From Ficedula albicollis (lineage: Eukaryota > Chordata > Aves > Passeriformes > Muscicapidae): a DNA stretch of 64,000 nt. Under the pieces are notes generated by a model that was not told the origin of the DNA, ran no database searches, and saw only the letters and a list, made by a program, of their open reading frames with translations. Shown in pieces: positions 46,355 to 61,016 of this stretch; within the stretch, counting starts at the first letter, position 1; each line of letters starts with the position of its first letter. A program made the translations under genes and the position numbers. The stretch lies in NCBI RefSeq assembly GCF_000247815.1, contig NC_021673.1, positions 110,600,766 through 110,664,765 of the forward strand, read 5' to 3'.

Positions 46355-49300
46355 ACTCATTTTTATCTGTAGTTCACCTAAAGTGAAAAGCAGTGAAAAC
46401 AAAATGAAATCTTCCATTATATTTACTAGTATTGAAATCCAGTTTGCATGAAAACTTTCACAGATTAGACTTTGTGTCAGTATTGTCACCTTACCGAAAG
46501 CAACTTAAACTTCCGTATATACTGTTGCCTCTAACTTCGAACTCAGCCTCTCTAAAAATGTCACGAGCAACAGCTTAAATTGGCATAACATTTAGTTTTC
46601 AGCTATTCTGACTTACCTGCCCAGTCCCTCTACATCACTCTTTTTGCACAAACTTGTGCTACTAAGACAAAATCCAAAGATCATAGTCTTTATACTATGA
46701 AATTAACGCAATTATGATTTAATGCATAGACTTTTAGAGTTTTTTGGTTATAACAATTTGAATGTATTAAGCAAAACCTACACAGTTCTTTTTCCTCTCA
46801 AGTCTGTCAAAATAACTGAGGCACATTAAGTTAATAATCTAGTTACTTGGTAAAAATATGTAATTTGCTTAATAGAAAGAAAAAGTGGTTATTTTTCAAT
46901 GGGGTAAAAGCACCATTTGTTGAAACTGAACTACATTAAGAGCAATTTTAATTTTACAGCCATAGGAAACGAAAAAACAATGTACATTTAAAGAATAATG
47001 CTCGTCAAACATTCATTTTGTTAATGTACTATTCTAGTCTTCCATGTTAATGGCTTACTAAATGTACTTTTCAAAGAAATTTAACATATAAAGAAAACAA
47101 TTTAAGCATATCCCAGTATATTAAAACTAATCCTTACTTGAAAAAATACTGGTAATGAGCTAAGTTAGTAAGTGGAATTGCATTCAGAAGCAATACAAGT
47201 TCCCAGCCAATTAAAGATATGATTAATCAAACATGAGTATCTTAGTAAAACTACAGCAGCCTCTTTAAACCTAACCATCAAAAGCAAGATACATAGTTTT
47301 CCTTTTCCCCACATGTTATTTTTCTTTATATGTAAATATAAAGACATATCAAGAACCACATATCACGAGTTTTTCAAGGATCCCATTCCTCCTTTCTCAG
47401 TCATTCCAGTTCTGCTCCTTTAAAACCGAGTCAAATGGATTTGCAAAGGTTGATTATCATCATTTGCATGTAAAATGCATTTTTACCAGAGAAGCACACA
47501 GGGCAGATGAGAAGACAAGGGGGAGGGAAACTGCTAATAAAAACATACAGCAGACATGAAAGATTGTTTCCAGAATTGCTCTCCCCCAATATGAGCACAC
47601 AGCTACAGCACAGAAATGGAAATTTGCTGATGAGACCACTCTGCTTGCTAAGAGCATAAGGCTCACACTAAAGTGTACCACAGTTTCTCAGAAATTCCCA
47701 GTGCACAGTTGTCTGGCAGAGATATTTTTGAAATAGAATTCACAGCGTTTCTACAAAAAAGCACAGTGTAAGGTGCATCACAGATTACATGACTCTAGCT
47801 CTGAAAGAAAAAATAAAAAGTTTGACCAACAATGCTACACATGATTTTCTACTTCAATATTTGCAAAGGACTTTAATAATTACAAATTTGACTTAACATT
47901 TATTTGATCCACACTATTTTCTGCTCTAGAATTTCAGTATTTTTAATGCATTATTTATACAAGTAAACTAAATTATGAAGAAAACTCTGACAGACTGACT
48001 ATGTGTCCATGGATGTATTATTGTGCTAAACTCAGACTCTTCAATGCATGCTGTACTAGACCAGTGAGCATCTTTCCTTCACTATGAAAACTGAATATAA
48101 AAGCCTGATTTCTCATGCAGCTAAAAGTTTAATTGTATATAAGAAGGACCTACTCCTAAAATTTAAGAGTGCTGGCCAATGAAATTTTAATGCTAGACAA
48201 ACATGCCAGATAGGATTCATTTCTGCAATTTAAATCTCAAGTCTCTTTATTTATGCTGCAAGGTAGTCTACTATTTAACAGACAAGCAAAGCAAAACTTG
48301 CAAATCTATGGGAAATTTTATTTTGAAACAGGGGTAAAGATGGATGGAACACTGCTAAAAAATTGGTGTGTTTTGTTTTGTTAACAGGTGTCTTCAAATG
48401 GGAAGCCCTTCTGCTGGCTCTTCCAAACACCAAGTTCTTAATTCTCAGTTATTAGCTCCACTTTATTATAAACTCTATTCTTAACTCAGATATAAAAACC
48501 CTTTTGTTCCTATACTTAGTGAACAACCAACAGGAACAATGACAGCAACAAAAATTCAGGCTGGAGAGAACTAGTTTTAGGCCTCATCTCTACAAAAGAG
48601 TCTTTTTAATTGCTCAGTCAGATTCTTTTGCATTTGTGCCCCAATGCAGCTGCACCAAAGCCAAACTCACAAAATAAAGGATGCAGCATTTTACAGCAAA
48701 GTGAAATGTGTGCCCCGCTAAGACGACAGCATTACAGGAAGACAGGATTTTCAATTAAAAATCAGTGTTGTTTTCCACACCCTTAAGTCTTTGTTTTATC
48801 AAGCTTCTCTTTAGAAAACACAATTATTTTCAAATAGATTAAATTAAGTGTTTTATAAAGGCATCAGTGGGGTCATTTTGCTGGGGGTTTTTTTGTGGTA
48901 TTAGTTTATCTTTACATAATATGGTTTCAGCAGAAAATGTGAAAATGCTCTGAAGATCAAAACTGTGGCCAATGCATTTTTTTCATGTCTGAGAAAAAAG
49001 AAATATGTACTTTTCCTATACAGAGCAAGTGGTCTTGAAGGTGTTTACATAGTCATACTAAGTAAAGAGACAAGATCTAAGAACTGGATACCAGATCCAT
49101 CTTTTAAACATTACCTCTCCTTTCAATCATAGTTAAATTGTAATAAATTTTGTGCAAAGAAGTTTATCAACATGGTAACACTAAAATTAAATAAATATGG
49201 ACTTCTCTGCCAGTATCAAACCCATATACTTCTCATCTCAGGCTTTTATTAAGGAAATAATGATGACCACTGCATCTTCCAATCTTCTCTGCTTTCTAAA

Positions 49301-49697
49301 GTGATCTCAACTTAAAAGTCTGAAATGTAACACTAAACACATTTAAAATACATTATTTCAACACTTTGGAACATGGTGAATATCAAAGGCTTTTTTGCTC
49401 CTTTGTAAAATTTCTGAACAATTATATTAACAGAGACATGCAAAAGCTTTTTTCAGAAAGGGAATGTGTTGCTGCCTTCAGAGCAGAAGTCACATCACAG
49501 TACACATTTGATGGGCATAGGACTCAACTCGATAAAGTTTTTACAGTACTGCAGAGCACAGTATAAATCCTGGGTCACAATTAAAGTGTCCCATAGCTCT
49601 GCCACAGCAGCTAAAATTCCTCACGTGACCAAGTACAGTGCTGGTGTGTCCTGAAGAGCACATGAGGGCAGAAATATTGTGTTTGTGACTGAGGCAG

Positions 49698-49775
49698 AAA
49701 AATATATACATATACATATATACATATATACATATATATATGTATGCATATATACATATATATACATATGCATAA
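49698..49775. repeat. TATACATA microsatellite, palindromic
   Basis: Alternating TA and CATA units, with self-complementary stretches such as CATATATATATG and ATGCAT, so it could extrude as a cruciform. Confidence 0.92.
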
Positions 49776-51758
49776 TACATGGTTCTCGCTGTTGCTCAAT
49801 TCAGAAGCAAAATCATGCAGACAACTAAAGGGAGAATTTAATTTTGCCCAAAATTAAGCATGACTCCCACCAGCAGGGGAACAAGAACAGAACACAATAA
49901 ACTAATTCTAAAATTGCACTGCTATTTTATAGGGGAGAAAAAAATGGGAGTATCCCAGGAAGGTTCTTCTCTAGCTTAAACTATTATTTGGTTGGGTTTT
50001 ATTCAAGCATAACAATCTTTATCATAAGTGACTGTCTCAGTATTGGGTGGACCAGTTATGTATATTGGAATTTAATCTTTGTAACTCAGAAACTCCAAAC
50101 TTCTGCTGAAGGTTTTTGTTTCTGTAGTTCTTCAGTTCCCTCACCTCTGTGCAGAGCTAGTGTGATGTGCCCACAACTGTTAGAAGAATAAAGAAAAACT
50201 CTCGCCTTGAAAATATTGAACTTAAACTACAAACTTCCAGAGAAACTATTCTCATTCACAAGGTCTACACAGGCGTTTTTTTTTTTCATATATTATAATA
50301 TAAATTATTTCTTTAAGCATTGATTCTTTCAGGTATGAACAATTACAAAGAACCCAAGATTTATGGATGAAATAATTTCAAATCTAACCAGTCATCATTT
50401 TACTAGGGACTGTTCTACCCTCCATGTGGTAGTAGATACAATACAATATTAATGACTTAAAAAAGGAAATAATCATGCTGTAGAAAGCCAAAACATGGCC
50501 AATTAGTTTCATATAAAAAATTATTTTCTGTGCAAAGAGAATGAGTGTGCTTGCAAAAAATCTTTGCTATCCTGAATATACTTTGTTAAACAGCATCATT
50601 TCAGTAATAAATAAATATCCAGCATCTAACATCCGACCAAGTCTGTTTCAAGCACAAGGAAAAATATTTCGGATAAACTGTGGTATCTGGTGATTTACAT
50701 TAAAAAAATCCAAACCAATAAATCTTTAAAGATGAACAAAACATTTAGAATTGTTCTTCCAACAGGGTTGTAAAGTATTACTTCACTCACTGAAGCTAGT
50801 CAGAGAGCAAACTACCAGTGATTATATGTTTTCATATTCCAACTGCAAGTCACAGTAAAGGAAACACAGGATTGGGAAGGGGCACTAACTGCAGAAAGGA
50901 AGCTTAAAATACAGAAAGAATACACATCATGTCAACTTTTTCAACTTTTGTTTTCTCCTTCACAGTCCAAAAGTCAGTTTTCATAGAAGGGAAAAAACGG
51001 GCATAAGGATATCCGAAAAGAGCTAGGAACACACAAAACCAAGCAGCTGTTGCATTTTTTTACTGTTTTTTTGAGGAGGCCTAAAACATTTTCCACTGGA
51101 CATGTACCTCTTCATCTAACAAACTTCAGTATCCTGGTAAGAGAGCTCTTAACACATCTACAGGAGACCTCCCAAAACATACAAACAAGAAACAAAAATC
51201 CCAGTAATTGAATAGCTATCCTCATTGCAACTGAGATATAGAGCTACTACAAGGCATCTGGCTGTAGAGACAGGGAAGCCATGGCTGCTCAATAACTCTT
51301 CTCAACCAGAAAAAATAAAAATCTGTGACTGTGAGATTTAACCTATCAAATAACAATTCTGGAGGGCAATAATCCTTTTATTTGCTTCAATCTGGAAATT
51401 TGTCTTTCCTCAATGGTGCTTACAGGCACTCACAGTGGGAACAATGAAACTCAAACTACATATTTCTTAGAGGGCTGCTGTTAAATTTGGAAAAGCATAC
51501 ATAATTTGGGGGAAAGAAGAAGAAAAAAATCATTCTTGCTTGCAGTGATTTCTTGCAGACATCTGCCAGATGGGACAATTCCCCAGACTGATCTGCTTTC
51601 CAATTCTGTTTCAGATACCCAGTTTTCCTAAATAATTTTAATTGTCTGACATAAAATGTCTGGCAGTAAATCATACATATTTCTTCTATAACTTGGTGTA
51701 AAAATGTTACCAGTTCTCACTGGAATATGAGTTGTCATGATTTACATATTTGTAATAA

Positions 51759-51792
51759 CTTCTTTCTTGCTTTCTTTCTTTCTTGTTTTCTG
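51759..51792 (+). repeat. (TTTC)n microsatellite
   Basis: Degenerate CTTT units in a pyrimidine-only stretch. Confidence 0.85.
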
Positions 51793-54700
51793 TCAACTGC
51801 TCCTTGATCTTTGTTTTAAAAACACCATTCAAACATACAAAGTGACTAGAGGTTACCAGGTCAAGAAAACAGAGCTACAAAAGGACTACAAATCTACCAC
51901 CTCTCTGATAACTGGACTATGGCTAAGTTGCTATGCTTCTTTAAATCAATTTCCCCTCTATCAAAAAAAAAAACCTCTTACATTTAGTGCAACCAAAAGA
52001 TGCAGATGCTTCTTTTTAAGTTGATGCAATACTAAAGGTGACCTTCCTCTTCTAATAACATAAAGTAGAAAAAAGAACACATAGCTACATCAACCAGAAA
52101 GACTGGAGGTAGGATAATCAGTGATAATTAGCCATATTTTATCATCTTCCCTTACTAGTATTCCAAATCCGCTGTTTGTCAAAGTCCAAAAAAGAGAAGG
52201 ACAAAGATAAACCAAAAGGAAGTTAAGCAACAAACGCAAGGAGTAGCCTGGCAAGAGCAATTAATATTGGATGACTAAAGAGCTGAACATAGTGGTTCAC
52301 ATATCTTAGTGAAGCAACAACTGAGGGAGGCATGATATCATCTGCAAAGCATTTGAAGGACACACAATACGGAGGAGGAGGAGGAATTGTGCAAGGCTGC
52401 ATGACCCGTGAGGGTGCCAGGAGCGCACCAGCCTGTGAAGATAGGAACAATGGAAGCAGGGCATCAGCGAGAGTCTTTAATAAGAATCACTTAGCATGCA
52501 GCTATGTTTGGAAGAGTAACACTTCCCCTGACTCTCCTAACTCCCAAAACCTTGCACCACCTCTGGTAAAAAAAGCCCTTCATGGGGGAACAGCTTTTAG
52601 CTCTTTGCTATCTATGTGACAGAAGCCAGTCTGAGTTGTTCACCTGCAGATTTGTTTTCTTCTCTGCAATCTTGGTGTTTGACACATGGGATTTGCTGAT
52701 ACGGCAGGAATTACAAAACACAGATTTAGAAAGCCCTATCACTGGCTGACCTGGGGTGATGTTAAGTGTTTCCTCCAAAATTTTGTCTTGAAGTGGGACA
52801 CTGGCCACACAAGAGATGATTTTTTTTTCTTTTTTAATAAAATTCCTAAATAGGAATAGCAAAAGAAAGTCCTAGGAAAATCCTTCTAAAACATGAAAAA
52901 AACCAAAACCCTTGAATAAAAACCCCACAATAAACACGTGGAACAACAACACCCCACTTACATCCCCAGAAGAATCTGGAGGCAATACTCTGAGATGCTC
53001 CAGGGATGAACACCTTACCACACACAAATAAATAAGTGAGAGAAGTAAGAACATCATCATTTTTTTTGTTTTTTCTAGGTGGTGAATAAGAGTTACATCA
53101 GCATCTGAAAACTATCCATAAAACCATTTTATGAATCGCTTTCCAGAGACTGCACTGAACAGGGCAGAGACAAAACAGCAAGGGTGCTGAACCTGCATAT
53201 TCATGCATGTGCCAAACAAGTCTAAGACAGAGCAGATGACAGAATGGCTTAAATCCCAGAAGTTCATGTACTTCTATGTAGGAATTTCCTCAGATCGGCT
53301 TTCTAACTAGCATCAGACTCAAAAGACTCTCAGGGGGAAAGAAAAATATCAGGTTTTTGGCTATGTTTCACTCATGAAAGCTCACATACGACTCCACAAG
53401 ATCAAGGATGAGGCATCTGCTAAGGTTCAAGGTTAGCAACATCAACACTCTGGGAGAGCAAATTTACATCTAGTCTTTGAAAGGGCTGTGATTCTCAGCT
53501 TCACTAAACTAGAGAGGGAGATAAAAAAATAAATCTACCGAAAATAAGAGAAGTTACCTAATCACCCAGAAAAAAAACCCAAATAAAACAACAAAACAGC
53601 CCCAAACAATGAATATACAAATGCATCACTGGATATATACTTAATAAGAATGAAGGAGACAGTTCTGTGTACACAAAAGGAAAGGTGAAGAATGGCATTA
53701 TAGCATCATCCTATCTTAAAAAAACCTTTCTTGAACAAATTATGAATTATTGTCAACTGTGAGCCAAATCCAAGAAGCCAATGCACCTGTGGGAGTGCTA
53801 AGCAAAATTATTTTTGGAGGATGATGGGATAGTTGGTATAAGTACCAAGATAAAACAGTTTCTTTTATTTATAAGTATACAGCATATCTCTTACAGTATG
53901 GCCTCAACAGCTCCACTGGGCAAATCTGCCAGGACCAGAGCTGCAAAAATAAAGGCTTAGACGAATCCACACAACATTTAATATTGAAGATGATAAAGCA
54001 AAATGCACTTTAAACTTAAGTTCCAGGCTGAAAATGCAAGACCCAGCAATTAGATGGAACATAATTAAACTTGCACAGTAAGCATATTTGATGCACATCT
54101 CACTGCTGAACAATACACTGGGAAGTACAAAGCCATTTTCACAGACACGCTTTATTGAATACATGCACACAGACATTGACTTTGGGGTGACACCAGAATG
54201 GAGCACCCTCTGTTGACTTTTTGTTATTTCTCTGTCTCAATCCTAAATATACCACAGGTTTCAACTCAGCATACAGCCTCCTAACCAGGCTTGTTCCAAT
54301 ATCCTAAAGAGTGCTCTGGTAACACTGACCTTTGATGTTTGCTGCTTACAGTAATTATGTTTAAAAGGAGAAAACATCATTACTTTCCTCTAAATGTGAT
54401 AGTTATCTCTTAATAGCTGTAAATATAAATAAGGGCCCAAATAATGTCAGATTTATACGATGCTTTTTTCTCAAAAAAAAAAAAAAATTATTTCTAAGGT
54501 CAATTTTATTTAAACAAGTAATGTAGTAATTTTTGCCTGCCGGTTTTTACCATAGGGTGCTGTCCCAAAGAGCTCCCCCACAGCCCTGCCATCAGCCTTC
54601 TCTGACCATCCCTTGTGGTTTTTCTCTGTAATTTAGGTACAATTCACAGAATTCACATTTCCTTTCTTGAAGCTGAATTTTAAATCTTTATTCAATATAG

Positions 54701-55076
54701 CATCCCTTGGCTCCACACACCAGATGACACTTATATTTTACCCTATTTGAGGGATGGCACTCAGTAGCTTGTGATCACTCCTTAATACGACTACTGCCCC
54801 CTTTAACAACCAAGTTCTTAAACAAAACTCACATTATTTTACTTTTCCTTCTATCAAGTAATGTTTACTTGCAGCCTCCAATACAAATGCAAAACTAGGA
54901 GAAAGATATGCACCCAGGTTATCTGATCCACAAATCTTGGACAGGCTGTCAAGTAAGATGCTTACTTACTGTCCTTTTAGACAGTGCCAAAATTACATTT
55001 CATCCTTTACTACCTTCCCTCCTCCCATAAACATACCTCTGGCAGAGGTTGTCAAGTAGAAGCATCTTAAATGGGC

Positions 55077-55550
55077 CATCTGCATGGAGTGAATTTCATC
55101 CACAAACCCCATTTACTGCTACTCAGTATTTGTATATTTTGTGCATGAATCTTCTGCTATATAATTTATGCAGTCAGTTCAAAAGTACACAGAAGTCATT
55201 AGATGCAGCTGAACATTTAGTCTACTCAGATTTATGTTATGGAACTCTGAGCAGCATCAGAAATGAGATTATCTGATTTGCAACAGAGAAGGGAAGAAAG
55301 TGTGCAGGAAGGGTGTATCTGCATGGAGTGAATTCCACAAACCCCATTTACTGCTACTCAGTATTTGTATATTTTGTGCATGAATCTTCTGCTATATAAT
55401 TTATGCAGTCAGTTCAAAAGTACACAGAAGTCATTAGATGCAGCTGAACATTTAGTCTACTCAGATTTATGTTATGGAACTCTGAGCAGCATCAGAAATG
55501 AGATTATCTGATTTGCAACAGAGAAGGGAAGAAAGTGTGCAGGAAGGGTG
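55077..55550. repeat. Tandem duplication, about 239 bp
   Basis: Copies 55077-55315 and 55316-55550 both contain ATCTGCATGGAGTGAATT and end GTGTGCAGGAAGGGTG. The second lacks four bases (TTTCATCC reads as TTCC); otherwise I see no difference. Very recent, or an assembly duplication. Confidence 0.96.
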
Positions 55551-56872
55551 TGTTCAGTCAAATAGATCCTTGCCTTCCTCAGCTAACATTATGCATTTCA
55601 AGGTTGCTCTTTGAAAAAAAAAAACAAAACAACAAAAGTTTATTGCAATGCCACACAGATGGCATTTTGGTCACCTCCTTCCTGGATACTAAGCCACTGC
55701 CTTAAAACAATCAACCTCCCAAAACTTCATGGAAGCCAAGAAGCTTTAGCCTATGCTCAAATAGCTGATGTGGATGTGCAAAGCATGATTTGGTGTCAAA
55801 AATGACCATTTCAGAATCCAAATGAAGTTCAATTAAAAACCAAAACCAAAACCCAACAGCTCATGAAAACAGTGCTTTTGTAAACACAAACCATTAAAGA
55901 AATTAAACATTCTACCTTTCTAAAGTTAATATAGCTGTGAAAAATAGTTCGTACACGAAACTCACCAAGAATCCTCATTTTTTGTCATCAATTAGAAATT
56001 AGTTTTAAGAAAGTTATCTTATTGTGTTAGAAATTGTGCTTGATTGTATATTTCTAGTTCCTTATGCAATGAAAACATGCCACAGACAATTACATACGTA
56101 CATTGATCAATCCATGTTTCCAAAACTGCACACAACCTACAGCTTCCGTCTTTACCCCTCTTGCACAAAGGCAAACATTCCTGTTTACAGATGCCTCATT
56201 CTCAGGCAATACTTTGCTGGAAGGGTTAAGAAAAATTTTTTGGTACATTTTGGATAGCCAGCTTGCAAACTAAAAAAAAAGACCAAGATAAACTTAACAT
56301 CTTCTGTAGCTATAGTGGTTTTCCTTCAGTATCATTTTTGTAGCTACTGACAAGATTTATCTTGAAAGAACTTCATGTTTAAAGTACACATATTATTCTA
56401 CCATTAATTAAATTCCATTATCTAGTTTTGGTTTTTAACTGAAGCTATTTCAAAATTCTCTAGCAACGATAACCCACAGCTGATGGGAAGGGGACAGGAG
56501 TGCTTGGGAAAAGAGGAGAGGGGTCTTGCTAGACAGTTAATAAAAAATAATAAACCTACATATGTCCAATGAGCATGACAAATGCTGAAGAGATAAACTG
56601 ACTCATTTTCTAACACTTTAGTCTTGGCGTTTGACCAAGAGGTCTCTTCCTGGCAAGCAGCCCTGCAGGCTACCGACACTCAAAACATCTGTAAGTATAA
56701 ACTTCTTCTGGACATTTATTCATTCTTAACATATGAGATCATTAACTTTTTTCCTAATTGCAGTCTAAGTGAGTGGATTTAAAAATATATATATAAAAAA
56801 GAAAGACAGAGACAGAGTATTCAGCTAAACAGGTCCAGCTACTGCAACAGCAGCAACCAAAATGCAACTGCT

Positions 56873-56994
56873 GGGCTCTACCAGTGCCAGGGGATTTAAC
56901 TGGGCTGGTGCTCTGTCCTTCACCACATGTCTGGGGCTCTACCAGTGCCAGTGCATTTAACTGGGCTGGTGCTCTGTCCTTCACCACACAGCTG
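56873..56994. repeat. Tandem duplication, 61-bp period
   Basis: Two copies beginning GGGCTCTACCAGTGCCAG and containing TTTAACTGGGCTGGTGCTCT then GTCCTTCACCACA, with two or three substitutions. Confidence 0.94.
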
Positions 56995-57230
56995 CTGCTC
57001 AACTCTTTTAGCCCATTAGGAGAGATTTTGACAGCAAAGGCAAACCCACATTTTCTAAAAAATCAGCTTTTCACTGAGCACAAAGGTGGTTGGACTTTGG
57101 TGCTTTGTTTGTTCTGTAAGAAGGTACAGTGTTTATCTGAACTTCACAAAACTTGTGCTATCTTGGTCCTGTTGTGTTGCATTTTAAGGCTATAGGAGCG
57201 GTGAGAAGGGTAATGCAGCACAGTTCCTCA

Positions 57231-57672
57231 TGTAGCGGAGAAGCAAGAGACAAAGAGAGCTTTATTTAAAGAAACACTACAGTTTATATAGGGTAGTACG
57301 TGAAAAACAGAATAGAAAAGACTCATTGGTCCAAGAAGGCAACAGCTCTTTGAAAACATGTTTTGTGCAAAACATTACAAGACACTCACACGGCTCTCAC
57401 ACACCCTGCAGGTGTGTAATCATTGTTGTAATTTCTTGTCCTTGTGAAGCCTGGGAAACTCAAGGCTGCCAGGATGCTTTTTCCCTGGTTCCCAGCAGCA
57501 TCCAACAACAAGCCTTTATCAACTACTGCATTCGGTGGTGGCAAGGAAGTGCATGACTGTCCAAGCCCAGCCTCACCAGCAGCCTGCAGTGCTGGTATTT
57601 CCATGTCACAGCACAGCTGTTGGATATCTTTGTAGTGTAATCAACCAGTCAAGAGTGTCCTCCCCCACCACA
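57231..57672 (-). mobile_element. Probable solo LTR of an endogenous retrovirus
   Basis: Read on the minus strand the segment starts TGTGGTGGGGGAGGACAC and ends CTCCGCTACA, giving the TG...CA termini of retroviral LTRs at 442 bases. Near its 3' end it has a TATATAAA box (57283-57290) followed closely by an AATAAA polyadenylation signal (57261-57266), the compact arrangement of an LTR promoter and terminator. No internal gag, pol or env sequence adjoins it, so it would be a solo LTR. I see no matching target-site duplication at these boundaries, so the ends may be misplaced; the 3' end could extend left to about 57190. Confidence 0.45.
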
Positions 57673-60600
57673 TTAACAGCTTAAAATGCAGGCTGATGCT
57701 AGCCTTATTGTCATTGCCAAGTTAAAAGTGGGGACAGAACTTCCCTCTCTGTTTTTAAACTGATGCCACTTCTCCCCACCCTATAATCTCACTTTAAGAA
57801 TGAGCACAGCTCTTTGAGTACTGCCATCTTATGGAATGGCATCCTACAAAGGAAAACCACAAACATCTAAGTAACTTGATAAATTACAGGGCTTATGAGA
57901 AAATGAGTTAACTTTGGTCTTGCACCACATCCCAAGAGAGCAGGAGGAAACTACCACATAACTTCTGATTACCCCTGCAGAACCGTTTATGCATCTCTGC
58001 TGTGTAATTCCTGAACTTCTACTCTTTCATTACACTCTCAAGATGCACACCATGTCTTGGTAAGAGTAATTTCACTATTCAACAGAGCATTTACATACAA
58101 CTCTTGAGGAAGAACTTAAACCAATCCCTGCTCCACTGCCTTACAAGATGATCAGTTCTCAGCACACAAAACTCACGTGGATTTGATATCCCAACTCCCA
58201 ACATTACACCTCACAGGGCTCTGTATAAAAGATGGGAAGACTATGCAAGAACAGAAAGGTCTATCTGCTCAATGATCTAGTCAAAAGATACATAGCTTAC
58301 ACCTATAAATTTTTTGGCATGAACTAGCAATGAATGGTAGCATTCAGTTTGCCACCTTCTGGACATGCCACCACTTAAGCACATGCACAAGTACAATGAT
58401 AACCTGCTCAAACCTGTTTGACAAAGCTGAAGCAAAGGTGCCTTTGAGGTACACACCTGAAAGATGAGGCCTTTTTGGTTCAGCAGGTTGGGTAACACAA
58501 GAGGAAAACAGCAGGAACTGTGGCAAAAGCAATGCTGGGGTCTGTATTTAGGAAAGAAGTATGAAAAAAAAGAGGGGCAAGGCTAAGCCCTGCTTTCAGT
58601 GAGGTGTGGATATAGTGGAAGTATAAGGAAGACAGATTTGAGAGCCCTTCAAGTAACTTCAGAGCCTCTTACTGCATGGAGCAAACTTAAGTCAGAAAGG
58701 TCAATTCAGCCTACGTGCAGCTACTCTGAAAGCAAATGAAGAGTAGAGCAAGATGACTCAAAAGTTTTGGACTATTTTTGTAATACTGTCATTAGTTTTT
58801 ACATACAGAAAACACTAGAGAATGTCTTCCAAGGTTTGCCACGAAGCAAAACTATCTTTCTGAAGAAACTAACTAGTGAAAAGCATGGAATGAACTTTAT
58901 GTGGCATTTCAACAGCCCTGGCCTGTCAGAAGATTATAGACATCACAAAATATGCATACCATGCAATGGTTAGACCACAGACAGCAATAATGACAGCCTG
59001 CACTACCCAGGGCTTGTCATTGTCAGAGAGCTTTGCAAACAAAAAAAGGCATCACCACAAAGGTCCTTCCTAACAAAATTCTGCCTGGAAAAATATGAAA
59101 GACTTTTAAACCCCTGACATGTTCCTCCCAACTTTCCTTCTTGACCACATCCCTGTTTAGACTTGAGATGGCAAGTAAGTGTGCCAACTCGAGTCTCTTT
59201 GCTCTTGGTGAGTGTAGAAGTTGACAGAAGACCAGCTTTGCTTTAATGCAGTGGAACGTTAATTGCCTCATGTATCAATTCTATATGAGACCTCTGAACC
59301 ATACCTGCCAGAGGTTCACAGGTCTAGCAATCAGAAATGGAGAGTGTTGCCTTCTTTTAGGGAATGAAACATTAAGGAAGGCTCTACAGAATTAGCAGGC
59401 ATAAGAAACAACATTCTAAGGCCATCACCCCCACCTTCTCAGGCAACATATGCGAGCAGCAACCTGGATCCATAGAAGACAAGAATACTACAACATCCAC
59501 AAAGTATTTCTGTTGCCAAAGTTCAATCCCACTGCCAGAACTGCCACAATTTCTAGTTTTAGTACATAAAAAGTAACAACTTCAGGGTGCTGTACCCTCA
59601 GTGTAGTATTCTCCTCCCCTTAAATATTTTCTTTAGGCATATTAAAGACCTGTGTTAATTTACTAGCCAAAGGATACTGACAGGTTGCATGTCAAGTCCA
59701 ACCCCCTAAGAACCAAAGATGCCTGTATTAGTGCCTGGTAACTTTAAATTACTAATCTTCATCATTTTACATGGACAAACAGGTGGGAAGCATGACACTT
59801 TTGCTCACATTGCTATGATTTTTTTAACTAAGGCTTTTAAATTTCTTTTAACAGTATTTTTTTTGGTCACCTTTGCACATTTGATTGTTGTATCTGACAG
59901 ACTCTGGAAGTGGAGAAACAAGTAAGTTCATCCAGCATGGTGGGATTTGACCCCAATTCCTCCTCTGTAGCTGCAAAGGATGCCCACAGAAATATGCTCA
60001 GCTACTCACTGCTATTAGAATTATTCAGCATGTAAATCTGCACTGCTTGTTTCTCTTAATGTCTTTCTTAATTTTTGCTTCACTTTTGACTGAAAATTTC
60101 ACTTTTACATCTTAACTTAACTTAATGCATGAAAAAACTAATGACTACCAACTAATTATAGATCTACCAGAAAGTGCAGCCAGAATCCATATGATGAAGT
60201 TTATGGAACACCCTGTCCCCTGCAGATAACTTAAATCACACACACTACAGGCTCCTGGAGTATGCAGTTCTTTGATTTTCCTATCTCTGCTTTGTGGCCA
60301 GACACAAAGTCACCGGACCAAAATAAACCACAGACACTTTCTGCTATTACCATCCTGGGAGCTGCCCGGAGATGACCAGAGGTGCCTCCAGCATCTGACC
60401 TCCCCTCAGCTGTGGCAGGACAGCATCTGGGAATCCAGCACACATTCTGCATGCCCAGGTCCCATCAGATCTGACATGGAGGTGACAGCCAGAGATAAGG
60501 GCCATCAGCTCACTGCCACACCTCTTAAGTCATTTGCCCAAAATAGCCTGGGTATCTGTGGCAGTCAAGGTTTGATGTGTGTGCACCTTCTGGTTTCCCT

Positions 60601-61016
60601 CTGAACTCACTCGTTAAGATTTTTATTTTAAGTCGCAGAAAATAAAGACAACATGTAAGAATTTTATCAAAGAACAGACAGTACCTGGTAGCAACAAAAA
60701 TCTTCATTCTACAAAACTTCACACTAGATTAATAAAGGCTAAAAAAAAATAGAGGGGAAGAAAGGAAGAGGGAAAAGAAAATAAAAGGTTAAATGATCAA
60801 CCTCAGCTTTCCCTCCGATGAAAATACTGCCAGCAAAAGATCAGCAGTTACTAAAATCTGTCTTCAATGAATATTTCAACTCCAAGCCTCTGCTGGAGAG
60901 GAGGATTTGCCCATTTTTCTTATTTCTTTACCTTTATAAAAGACTATTTCATCCAAATATGTAAGAAGACTATTGTGAGGACTCTTTACATTGTGTCTTT
61001 AGGGTGAAACAGAGCT

